Of a stretch of 64,000 bases of DNA, positions 22,168 through 33,096 are shown piece after piece (the first letter of the stretch is position 1; each line of letters opens with the position of its first letter). The DNA is from Stictocephala bisonia (taxonomy: Eukaryota > Arthropoda > Insecta > Hemiptera > Membracidae), in assembly GCA_035578905.1 (NCBI GenBank), contig JAQJVL010000426.1, positions 545,265 to 609,264 on the forward strand, written 5' to 3'. Made by a program: the position numbers and the translations under genes. The notes under the pieces are model-generated. The model saw only the letters and a program-made list of their open reading frames with translations. It had not been told where the DNA came from and did no database searches.

Positions 22168-23544
22168 ATCGATTTTATTATCATTGCAATAAATTAATTT
22201 ACTCTCTATATAGTATGTTTTTTGTTTCTTTAATTGTTTGAACAAAATAATGCATATGATTTATTAAGTGTTACAAGAAGGCCCCAAAATATAAAAAGGG
22301 GTATAAATAACTAAAGAAACTAATAAGAAATAATTCCTTTGGTTAAAAAAATTACACTGAATTAAAATAAACACAAGTATTTTTTTAAAGAAAACCTTGA
22401 AATAAAAAAAGTCCTTTGAAATAAAAAAAGGACAAATGAAGTAATCAAGAAAAAGGTAAAAAGAACTCCTTTCCCATAAATTTTTCAAAATTGTTAATTT
22501 TAATTCAAATTCTAGCCATACATACAACACTTGGAATAAACAAAATATTTCAACTCCCAAGCATAGAACACGCTTTTTAGAGATGTACAGTAAAATGCAT
22601 CGGAACAAAGTCTTCACGAAGTCCACAGTAGAAACAATTTGACAAACATTGCTATTTAAATGCTACACCCCTTCTTAAACATGTTAACAATTTGAGAAAT
22701 ATCTTGAAAAGAATCAACATTTTACGATTGCTAAAAATTAGGGGTTTTAAAATGTTATTAAAAAATAAAATGTATATTTATGTAAAAAAAATTTTATTTG
22801 GAGTATTTATTTATCCAGGTCACAATATGAATAATTGTAAAGTATGCTTATGTAAATGTAAGACGAAATTGTAGACTATTCCTAGATAAAAGTTACAATT
22901 TTAAATCCTTTTTATTTTATTTTTCAGTTTAGGTTAACTGTATTAATACCAAACTTAAGAACTTGAAAACTAGTAAATGGACTCACTTGAATATTTTATA
23001 AAGCATTGTATTTATGTAAAAGAGAGTTTTTTTTATTTATAGCCTATTTAGTTTCAGAAATTAGTTGTAAACGGGAACAGGGCACTTGTAGCATTTCCAT
23101 ACCTGTCTACACGAATGTCACAGCTGACTTTTGTGCATATTATATCCAACTCATATCCTGTAAGTTTGTTACTGTGACTAAATGATTGTTTATTTATGAA
23201 AAAAAAAACAGTAAGTTACTTTATTTTAACAACTAACATAAAAAATATTGACTTATAATCAATATCAGACTAAACCACAACAATTCGTTGAATCTAGTTA
23301 AAAATAGAACAATTTCTTTGAAAAGGAAAATTTAATTAAATTTAAAATGAGATTTCCATTTTTTTTTTCAGGGATGTATGTTTACTTTTTTTTCAAAAAT
23401 TCTTTATATGAATAGAAGAATACTTCGAACACTTTTTGTTACTAATACATAACTGTTGTAGTTAGTAGTAGCATTGTTGTTCTTAACGTAAAAATAAACA
23501 AATACCAAGCACTTGTTTATTTGTTACAAAATGACATATACTGA
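22168..23544. other. AT-rich DNA with an unrecognised minus frame
   Basis: A 120-codon minus frame (22264-22626) starts MDFVKTLFRCILLYISKKRV. It is extremely rich in Phe, Leu and Ile, as expected of a frame through AT-rich DNA. A different frame just upstream reads CFYCGLREDFVPMH, which looks zinc-finger-like but stops quickly. No family is assigned and I do not call a gene. Confidence 0.4.
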
Positions 23545-23675
23545 CTGGATGTTCCCTAGAATGTGACCGACCTGGAAATAAAACTTGGACTGAGCTCGTT
23601 ACCTCAGCAGATCGTACATTATCTCGGATGTTATCACATACGGGTCTGCTGACACCACTTCATCCCGTTGTCGTC
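23545..23675 (+). repeat. Dispersed repeat copy 2 (pair with 4.89 kb)
   Basis: Carries AATAAAAC, CTGAGCTCGTTAC, GCAGATCGTA, TTATCTCGGATGTT and GGGTCTGCTGACACCAC in the order of the 4890-5030 copy. Confidence 0.65.
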
Positions 23676-23878
23676 AACTTTACTACTTGCTCTGTCCCTT
23701 TTATTTCTTGAGAAAACAGAGGAATCGTTAAAAACTGTTTGCCACGCCATTTATTTATTAATTGTTCATATAAGTATGCCACGGTAAGTGCCTATTTTAT
23801 GACATAGATATTTTAAAACATGACTTATATGTTTCATATCAATTACGTTAGAGAGCAAAATTGATTATATGTACATTC

Positions 23879-23930
23879 TTCAATAATACTGAAGACGGTA
23901 CGTTGTACCACGAGTGAAACGTCTGTTGAA
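23879..23930 (+). ncRNA. Hammerhead ribozyme-like motif, best in window
   Basis: CTGAAGA (23889-23895) fits the catalytic core CUGANGA. GGTACGTTGTACC (23897-23909) forms a perfect 5-bp hairpin as stem II. GAAAC (23916-23920) gives the second core strand and GTC (23921-23923) the cleavage triplet. ATAATA before and TGTTG after the core pair over about five bases as stem I. Oddities are five to six unpaired bases (ACGAGT) between stem II and GAAA, and a stem III with almost no loop. Minimal forms of this kind are known from Penelope-like retroelements. Activity is not implied. Confidence 0.4.
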
Positions 23931-26900
23931 TCTCGTAGTAATTAAGCACAACTTTAAAGATCGTTTTAATTTATATCACAATTAATTTTGAATCTAATTT
24001 CAATCGGATGGTGACAGGTAAAACCGGAACAACCTGGTCTAGTGAAATAAAGAGAGCTCATTGCATTGACTGAAAAATATTAGGATACAAAGAAATGCAT
24101 ACTCGTTTAAATAGCGTTGTTGGAACTCCGAGTGGTCTGATTATCCTTATGTATAATACCCGATTATCCATAGTAATATAATACCCAAAAAACTGTTTTA
24201 ATTTATAGGTAAATCCTAAGTAATGAAATATTAACTACCACAATCTTTTACTCTTCAAAAAACAATATTATAATGTAAAAATCAAATTGAACACCGCAAT
24301 TTAAAGTTGAGGTGGCCGTTTCCCAAATTGCCAAGTGGCCACTGGAAAATATAAAGCACTATCATAGTACACTACAATATTATCGTCAGTGGGCCAAAAC
24401 AAGCTGTTCTATTTCAAATGTGCTGTTCTCTTTTATCATTATAATGATTCATAATGAACACACTATGGTTATTAATTCATTAATTAAAGGTCCAATTTAG
24501 TAGACCATAAGTTAGTATTATCATAGTTTAATTTAAGACCGTCTAGAATTACATTTAAGTTTCACGTATTTGACTATTTAAAAAATACTTATTGTAAAAA
24601 AAAAAAAAAATGTTTATGGTCCACTAGAACAATTCTCCACCTTTCAAATGACACTTAAATTGTTGTAATACGATCATTATTATGAACCGAATCGTTGAGA
24701 GGAAACTTATTGTTTTTATTCTTTAAAATGCTATTTTACGATGAGTGTAAACATGTAAATACACCTTTATTCTACATTATCCAAATAATTTTTTGTAATA
24801 TTTTATTTTATCATATTGTTTGTTTCGTTTCAGATATTTCTCAAATAGAGTAAAGTAAAACAAAGGTTGATATTGTGTACATATTAGCTGATTTGTATTA
24901 GCCTACAAATTATTACAAGCCATTTTTTAAAACTATTCTAAGACGATTTTATTTGTGAAAATAACATATTGTTCTAAAATGTACATTCAGAATATTGTAA
25001 CACATAAAAATAAATTATAAACAAAATACTGTACATTAGTTAGAATTTAACAGTGGTTCACAGGTTTACAGTATTTTTAAATATATTCTGTCAATCCTTG
25101 TCAGAATTGAATAATACCCAAAGAGACTCTAAACAAATTTTTGCTGATATTAATAATTTACCTAAGACCATTGTTATTGTCGTAATAAAAGACAAAAAAC
25201 AAGTGTTATTCTACATTAAATTAGCTCTAATCTCAGTTATTATTAATAATATTTCATTTATTATTATTTCATTAGTGTAATTGATGCTATACTGGTTTAA
25301 ATGTGTCCACCGATTTTTCATTTATACTGCTTAAAGTTTTCCAAACCTGTTTTCATCGCTGACAGATTTTTTAGATTCAAAGTCCTAGTGTGTTAATTAC
25401 TAATGTTTTTTCTATTCTAACTTTGTCTTTTAATTTTAATTTCCTATGCCATAGAACTCTCAACTGTACCGTGTTCTAGAAGGTTAAGAGAGAACACCTA
25501 GTTGGTACATTGTTAAAAGCTTATTTTTAGATTTTTATCTCTTTATAAAAGTCTATAACTGTAAAATTAGTTTTACTGGCTTTATATTGCACAAGAATAA
25601 TATGAAATTAAAGGTCAATAATTAATTGGAAAATAAATGAAGCAAAATATTGTTATTATTCAGCTCATGCTTAAGCAGAATCATTTTTCAAAAATAAACT
25701 TTTTGTTTATTATAATTTTTATAGTGTATTAAAACTACAGGTAAGATTCACCATCACAAATATATACGTAGGATTGACCTTTCTTTGTTATGCTGTACTG
25801 TATTAACTGGTACTTTTCTTGGCTGTTTCTTAAGTCGATTACTTAATAAATTCCTTATTTAGTGAGTATTTTATAGCTTTAATTTTTATTTTGCAGATTT
25901 TTATGTGTTTATTTAAACCTTTATTCATTGTAATTGTCTTTTAAGGAGATTTTTTATTGTATATAATGGTTTCTTACATAATTTTTCCCATTCGAGATGA
26001 AAATCTTTATGTTTTTTGTTAAGATTTATATCAGAATATCTATCCTAATTATTTACTGATTTTTATACTTTACAAATAATAATAACCTAATTCACTAAAA
26101 TAACTATTTGTACTCACAAATATACTAGCTAAAATCCTTATATTTTTATATAAAATTCATTTTTATTGTGATTTATATAAAGTTTTTATATTTCAGTTAT
26201 ACTTCAAACTGTTATCATTGATAAAGACTATGAGTATAAGTGGCTTATATTAAAATATGTATTCTCTTGTGTTATAGGTTTTTACCTAAGTTGCCTTCTA
26301 AACAATCCTTATTATAGTCTTTATTTACTGTGTCTGACTACTTTTCTACCTTTGTCAATTCTGAGATAAATTTTCTTTGATAAAAAAATGAACGTAAAGT
26401 TATTAGAAAAACTCCAATATCATAAATACGCTTTGATCTTTAACCGTAGGCTCCAAAACAGTTTTGATAAAGAGAGGATTTTCCCTGGATTTTCCTTTAG
26501 TTTACGACTCACTCTTTCCTCTCTTTCGATACAAGTTTTCCTTTAACGTAAATATCGATCTCCAACGTTTTAAATCATACATATGTATGACATAAAATAG
26601 AACCTATGGAGTTCAATAAACTACAATGGAAAATTCAGGACAAAAAAAATTCTTTTTTACTACGCTATGTTATCGTTTCAAATAAATGATACTTTAGATA
26701 AGTTCATAGCAGTTCTTGTTCTTTGAAAGAGTAGGTTCTTATAAAAGAATCGATAAATTGATTGATCACATGACTCATGACTGCTTATCTAACTATTCCA
26801 TTAGTCGCAATGTTTTCACTCAAGCATATCGACTTACTATCGATCTGATGTGAATAAAACTATCTCTATGTACTCTCTTACACGTACATGAATTGATAAA

Positions 26901-27209
26901 CAGATGAATTATTCAAGATAATCTTGGCTGCAGTCATTTGTAAGTCGTTACAATATATTTAATGACGACTTCTGAACAGAACATTAAATCTTGTTCAACT
27001 AATTATCAATACATTATTTAAATATATGGAAGATTACCTGTTTAATATTTGTTTATATGGAGTTGTGATTAAAACTACTTATTTTTGTTTTTATTTTAAA
27101 TGCATATTTGTATAATTATTAATACACGTAGTCTGCATTTCATTCTTATTTTTAGCGAAGATATATCAGTGTGTTTCATATGTAAGAAAGGATTTAGAAA
27201 ACTACTCGT
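23931..27209. other. 3.3-kb AT-rich desert
   Basis: Only chance frames (62 and 75 codons). A near-palindrome CCAAGTGGCCACTGG sits at 24331-24345. A denser, less AT-rich patch with pyrimidine tracts (TTCCTCTCTTTCG) lies near 26460-26570. No repeats or gene parts recognised. Confidence 0.55.
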
Positions 27210-27212
27210 TAA

Positions 27213-27320
27213 CTCTACCCACCCACCCACCTCTACACGTACAATGGTATTGACCCACCCACCCTTACACGTACAGTGGTATTGACCAACCCACCCACCC
27301 CCACCCCTACACGTACATTG
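27213..27320. repeat. 32-bp minisatellite, 3 copies
   Basis: Units of CTACACGTACAATGGTATTG with ACCCACCCACCC, the same unit and strand as the 8.9-kb array. Confidence 0.9.
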
Positions 27321-27345
27321 GTATTAAACAATGTACGTGTAGGGG
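27304..27345. repeat. Perfect 17-bp hairpin at the minisatellite edge
   Basis: CCCCTACACGTACATTG (27304-27320), an 8-base loop and the exact complement CAATGTACGTGTAGGGG (27329-27345). One arm is the last minisatellite unit, so the array ends in an inverted duplication of itself. A second small palindrome, TTTTGACA/TGTCAAAA, follows at about 27358-27380. Confidence 0.95.
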
Positions 27346-27477
27346 TGTATTGTTTATTTTGACATTTTAATTGTCAAAATGTTTATTACAATAAATATTG
27401 TACAATTTTATCTTGACAATTTAGAATAAGTAAAAAGAAAATAAATAAATAGCCTAAGCGTTATAAAGTCAAATATA

Positions 27478-27900
27478 CAGGGTTGGAAAAATGTCTGGAA
27501 CATATCTATTAATTCTGAAATTATTTAAAGAAATGTAATCAAACTTTGAAGTTATGTACATGTCCCTAAACCAAATATTTAGACATATATTTACTTGTTT
27601 TTCGTATAGCCAGGGGTTGGCCCATGAAGTCTTAACAATTTTAAATGTAAGCCAACCTCGAATTATACTTCATCTTAAAGATCTCTGTTTATAAATTTCA
27701 AACGTGCAAATCTGAAAACAAAATACAGGTACAACTCGAGGTAGGCTCAAGTAAAATATTTTATGTATGTAACCACAAAGTTTCAATACATTTATTTCAA
27801 TAGTTTTAAAATTAATAAATATATTCAACAGGTTTGCCCAACATTGTAAATTCATTTCTATTTTGACATGCAAGCACACGATCAAATTATTAAAAATTAA
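27478..27900 (+). mobile_element. Solo left end of a Tc1/mariner-type MITE
   Basis: TACAGGGTTGGAAAAATGTC resembles the left end of the 21.70-kb MITE, and an internal GGGGTTGGCCCATGAAG matches its GGGGCGGCCCATGAGGAG. I found no right end, so it is truncated or highly diverged. A 71-codon minus frame (27670-27885) has no recognisable domain. Confidence 0.6.
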
Positions 27901-28069
27901 TTAATATTCTTAGGTACATTTTAAAAAAATTTACATTTTGAAGTTCTTTACATATTATGCATCAGAGAATCCGAAGTGAATCTGTCATTTGACAAAAAAA
28001 ATTAGAAAGTGTTTTTGACTAAACTTGTATTCACTATTACTCTCAATGAATTATGATGCGTTTTTCTTA

Positions 28070-29150
28070 ATACCAAGTGTAATGGGGATTTTGCCTGGAT
28101 ACAGGTGTTTTTATTGACTTTAAAAATGTTTTTGACTAAGTAAATCACAGTATTTTGTTGAAAAAAATGGAAATTATTGACATTAGAGGTGTTTCACTTA
28201 ATTGGTTATAAAGTTTTATTTCTAATGGATGGCAACAGGTTAGAGTAGAACAATATCTGATCCCACACATGTGTATAAAGGGAGGAATGCCTCAGAGATC
28301 GGTTCTCTCTTCCATACTATTTTTTATTTTCATCAATGATTTACTAAATGCCACTTTTCATGGTCATATTAGTGCTTTAGTTGATGATGTGGCTTTTTTC
28401 TACTCACACAAAACGATAAATACTCTAAAAAACCCATTGACGAAGATTTAGTACTACTTAGTAAATGGTCAATCAATAATCAAATAGTAGTTAATATTAG
28501 TAAAACGAAATATGTAAATTTTGATTTCAGAAGTTACATTTTCCAAACCCCACGTTCATATCGGTGGGATCATTGTTCCCAGTTTCAGAATCCATGGAAC
28601 TGTCAAATAATTAAAAAAGTGAGTTGTTTTAAATATTTTGGCGTATTTTTTGATAAAAAGATGTGGTTGGAAAAACATAAATCTAATTTACATAATAAAA
28701 TCAAATTTGACATAAAAACATTTTATTTTCTCAAACATTTTTGTGACACAGATTTGCTTTGATTCACTCACTGTTACAATGTGGAACTGCATGCTGGCCA
28801 GAAACAGCTAAGACACATATTGAAAAATTAAGAATCACGTGAAATCATTTTTTGCGTATAACATTAAGCAAGAACAGAAGAGAGAGCTCATTTCCTTTGT
28901 ACATTCTGTCAAACATTCTACCGGTTCAACATCTTTACGTTTACAGAGTGTTAAGAATATTTTACCTCAGAAGTGAAAACAAAGGAACCACAAATGTATT
29001 CCATAATGTAAGACGAAATAACCAAAGAATCTTTCAAACTTCCAAAGTAAACAAATCAATTTATAGAAAATCCTTTCAATACGGTGGGCCAAAATAATTT
29101 ATTACAGTTGTTTACAAAAAAAAAATAAATAAATAAATAAAAGAGTGCAA
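28070..29150 (+). mobile_element. LINE (CR1/Jockey-like) 3' fragment with (TAAA)n tail
   Basis: It spans part of the reverse transcriptase palm to the ORF end and finishes in A-rich AAAAAAAATAAATAAATAAA (29118-29142), a typical LINE tail. It differs in protein sequence from the 12.4-kb LINE, so two families are present. Confidence 0.87.
28100..29097 (+). pseudogene. LINE reverse transcriptase (broken)
   Basis: The order of motifs is that of a non-LTR reverse transcriptase. GVFIDFKNVFD is followed by a stop, then HSILLKKMEIIDIRGVSLNW. GGMPQRSVLSSILFFIFIND corresponds to the usual GVPQGSVLSPLLF. ALVDDVAFFY at about 28373-28402 is the catalytic box, usually FADD, with both Asp kept. Next are NISKTKYVNF, FKYFGVFFDKKMWLEKH and ILSNILPVQHLYVYRVLRIF. 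At the end, KSIYRKSFQYGGP closes the ORF near 29097. Several stops and at least two frame changes make it inactive. The 5' ORFs and endonuclease are missing. Confidence 0.9.
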
Positions 29151-30077
29151 CAATTTCAATCTTTTCTGTAAGAATACTAAGCTATAGCTGTTTTCTCACT
29201 CTGGCATCTACTTTATTAATAGCGTTTTGATTTAATGTCAAAACTTGTTCAAGAGATGATGAATAAGATGATATTAATTTGTTTGTTATTTTTATTTCCA
29301 TTTATAATTTTTTAAATATGTTTTTAAACATTATAAAAGAATAGTTCGTAAACAGAATATTTTTAGTTATAGTTGGTTGCTTTTAGTAATTTTTAATATG
29401 TGTCAAACCATAGTAACGTATCATTATTTTGTAAAGTAATGCTACATTAAATGGCAGATTAAAGCGTTAATACATTACTGGACTGGACTAATATAATTTT
29501 TAGTTTTATAGAAAATGTACGTTTTTAAACTTTGGCCACATTACGAGAACCATGGTTAGTGATATTTCCTGTTATTTCTTGTGTGCATTTTAAATGGAAT
29601 TTTATAGGAAATAAATTTCATTGTTTCATTGTTTCAAAACTAATTTTTCATCACGCAGTAAATCACGATTGGATTGAAAATAAACATGACACGTTAAAAC
29701 TATTCTATGATGATTTAAAGTAAAAAATGGGAAATTGTTTTATATTTGTAGTGGGTAATTTACCAACAAGTAGCTGGAACTTCAATTTAATGTAGTTTTA
29801 AGTGCAATAACATAATATGTCTTAAATTAAAATACATATTTATATTATTTTCTTCTTTCCGTTCTAATTTCTTAGCTGGTCATAACAAATACTTAAACCT
29901 ATACATACACTTGAAAATTATGTTACAGCATTTTTTAACCCTGTTCTACAACTTTACCCTTAAATTAACAGTCTCCCATCTGATATCAACAAGATATTTT
30001 TGCAAGGAGTAATAACATTTTGTTACTAAAAGATATTGTACTAAAAAGCCTTAAACAAAAGAAACGAATCAATCAAC
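29151..30077. other. AT-rich spacer, nothing recognised
   Basis: A 63-codon plus frame (29532-29723) shows no family feature. Confidence 0.5.
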
Positions 30078-31200
30078 AAGTAAATGGCAGTGTAGCTTGT
30101 GCCATAACATGTCATCATTCATATATGGGTGACGTAGTCTCTCTCCAAGATTGATGAGTGCCTTGTAGAGGAGATGTAAACGGTGACGTCACTTGGGCAT
30201 AATATGTCATCAGTCATGTACGGTTGACGAGGTCTCCCTCTAAGATCGATGAGACCTTGTAGAGGAGATGTAAACTGTGGTGTCACTTGTGACATAACAT
30301 ATCATCAGTCATGTACAGCTAACGAGGTCACCCTCCAAGATTGATGAAGGCCTTGTAGAGGAGATGTAAACGTTGGTGTCGTTTGTGACATAACTTGTCA
30401 TCAGTCATGTACGGTTGACGTGTTCTCCCTTCATCATTGATGAGACCTTGTAGAGGAGATGTAAACGGTAGTTTCATAAAATGTCATCAGTCATGAACGG
30501 TTTACATGGTCTCCCTCCATGATTGATGAAACCTTGTAGAGGAGATGTAAACGGTAGTTTCATAACATGTCATCAGTCATGAACGGTTTACGTTGTCTTC
30601 CTACTAGATTGATGAGGCCTTGTAGAGGAGATATAAATGGTGGTGTCACTTGTGACATAACATGTCATCAGTCGTGTGCAGATGACGTAGTCTCCCTCCA
30701 TGATTGATGAGACATTGAAGAGAAGATGTAAACGGTAGTGTCACTTGTGACATAACAAGTCATCAGTCATGTACAGATGACGTGGTCTCCCTCCATGATT
30801 GATGAGACATTGAAGAGAAGATGTAAACGGTAGTGTCACTTGTGACATAACAAGTCATCAGTCATGTACAGATGACGTGGTCTCCCTCCATGATTGATGA
30901 AACCTTGTAGAGGAGATGTAAACGGTAGTGTCACTTGTGACATAACAAGTCATCAGTCATGTACAGCTGTAGTGGTCTCCCTCCATGATTGATGAAACCT
31001 TGTAGAGGAGATATAAATGGTGGTGTCACTTGTGACATAAAAAGTCATCAGTCATGTACATATGACGTGGTCTCCCTCCATGATTGATGAAACCTTGTAG
31101 AGGAGATGTAAACGGTGGTGTCACTTGTGACATAACAAGTCATCAGTCATGTACAGATGTCGTGGTCTCCCTCCATGATTGACGAGGGCTCTGTAGACAA
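30078..31200. repeat. Minisatellite, about 95-bp unit, 11-12 copies
   Basis: Each unit holds CATAACATGTCATCAGTCAT, GTACAGATGACGTGGTCTCC, CTCCATGATTGATGA, CCTTGTAGAGGAGATGTAAA and CGGTGGTGTCACTTGTGA. Central units (30640-31150) are nearly uniform at about 96 bp, while those at the left edge are shorter and more varied. Units contain TGACGTGG- and TGATTGAT-type words in each copy. Confidence 0.95.
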
Positions 31201-32437
31201 TGTAATATGACAAAAAATGTGATACTGTTGAATTTCTTTTTTCCCATTGGAATAAATAGAACGGTTACTTATATTTTGTCGTACGTAACTTTTGTTTTTA
31301 GATGTCTATATTCAATCTTATAAAACTTTACGTTGACATTACAGAATCCACCAAAGAATAAAAATATAAAAATTTAAAGGACCGATAATATCCTCTATTC
31401 TAAAAAGTACATGTTAAAAGACGCAAATAAATAAATAAAGAGTGCTTCTTGTAATTGTAACTAAATAACTGTATAAAAGTAAATAATTATTTTGAAACTA
31501 AATTTCAGTTTGAAGTCCTTTCTAAAATTCATGACAAATTTTCGTCGTTAGTAGCCTGTCTTTCTTATACTAAAGATCTATGATGCAAATGTGTACATTT
31601 TCTTATTTTCAATTATACTTTTGCCTTATAACATCATGAAATTCTAGCTAAATTTAGCAAACTAAACATTACGTGCTGGTGCTACACCAAAAGAGTAAGA
31701 AACTATTTTTTTACTGGATTTTACACCATTTATTTTAGCATGATAATCAGTAGCTCTAGTCAGAATTTAATTATTAGAAACACTGTTTAAGAAGCACTGT
31801 AATTAAACATTGACAGTTTTCCCTTTCATGTGTTCGGCCTAAATAATGAAATATCAATAATTCTGCATAGTTTGTCTTAACCTCAAAATTGAAATAATAA
31901 CTTTAAAAAAAAAAAAGAAGAACTAAAGTTTCGAAGTGCTTACATAATTAGTGACATACAAAGACAGGCACTTCCCCTAAAAGCTTTCAGAATGCCAAAG
32001 TAACAAGAGTAATAAGGCCGGTCTTCGATCGTTATCAGGAGATAGGCGCGGGACGGCGGCCGCCACAGCATAGATACATACAAGTGGTATCGGGATCTGA
32101 TACATAAACATGTGACGGCCATATCTCTAGACAATTAGTAGGCCTAATGGATAACCCATGTTGCAGCCTTACTCTAGCACTGATACACATACCTGTACCA
32201 CCTGCTCCCTCTCTCACTCTCTGTATCTCTCTCTCCGGGATCACAAACAACCAACAAAAATCTGTCTTTATTCTTTCAAAAATGTTCCATTAGTATTTAC
32301 AAGTCTACTTTGAAACTTTTAAAATAATTTATACATTAAATATTTAGTTTTCAGGAGGGTTTAAACACGTTAAATTTAATGTGGTATACATTCGTTCCAC
32401 TTTCTAATAAGTAGTAGCCTTGATTTTAGTATTATTT
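31201..32437. other. Intergenic DNA with a GC-richer patch
   Basis: Featureless except 31960-32240, which is GC-richer (GGCGCGGGACGGCGGCCGCC near 32045) and ends in a CTCTCT tract. Two overlapping minus frames of 64 and 71 codons there match nothing I know. Confidence 0.45.
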
Positions 32438-32445
32438 ACAAATAC

Positions 32446-33088
32446 GGATGTTTTCCGTTAATTCACTAGCACAACCGTAACTAAGGTAAATCAAACATAA
32501 CTAAACCAAACCTAACATAACCAAACCTAACATAAGCAAACCAAACCTAACATAACATAACCAAAAATAACATAACCAAACCAAACCAAACCTAACATAA
32601 CCAAACCAAACATAACATAACCAAACCAAACCTAACATAACCAAACCAAACCTTACATGATCAAACCAAACCAAACCTAACATAACCAAACCAAACCTTA
32701 CATAATCTAACCAAACCAAACCTAACATAACCTAACCTAACATAACCAAACCTAACATAACCAGACCTAACATAACCAAACCAAACCTAACATAACCAAA
32801 CCAAACCTAACATAACCAAACTAAACCTAACATAACCAAACCAAACCTAACATAACCAAACCAAACCTAACATAACCTAACCAAACCTAACATAACCAAA
32901 ATAAACCTAACATAACCAAACCAAACCTAACATAACCAAACCAAACCAAACCTAACATAACCTAACCATACCTAACATAACCAAACCTAACATAACATAA
33001 CTAAACCTAACTAAACATTACCTAACATAACATTACTAAATCGTGCATAACCTAACCAAAGTAGTGGTGGTGAATTAAAGGAAAGGTC
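32446..33088. mobile_element. MITE with 8-bp target duplication, copy 2
   Basis: The ends GGATGTTTTCCGTTAATTCA and GTGAATTAAAGGAAAGGTC are inverted repeats of the 19.8-kb family. ACAAATAC is duplicated exactly on both sides (32438-32445 and 33089-33096). An 8-bp duplication is the signature of hAT and P superfamilies. Most of the interior is a simple array, so the element is non-autonomous. Confidence 0.87.
32490..33055. repeat. AACCTAACATAACCAAACC array
   Basis: About 560 bp of interleaved AACCAAACC, AACCTAAC and ATAACC words, a degenerate relative of the CCTAA telomere motif, wholly inside the MITE. The 75-codon minus frame is a repeat shadow. Confidence 0.95.
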
Positions 33089-33096
33089 ACAAATAC

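Noticed and set aside
22264..22626. 120-codon minus frame resembling a membrane protein
   Set aside because: Phe/Leu/Ile richness arises from AT-rich DNA. There is no charged-loop pattern, signal peptide or neighbouring exon.
30078..31200. CRISPR array
   Set aside because: Units of about 95 bp are contiguous and similar throughout, with no repeat/unique-spacer alternation, in an arthropod context.
32501..32728. 75-codon minus frame with GLVWLCYVRF repeats
   Set aside because: Shadow of the AACCTAACATAACC array inside the MITE.
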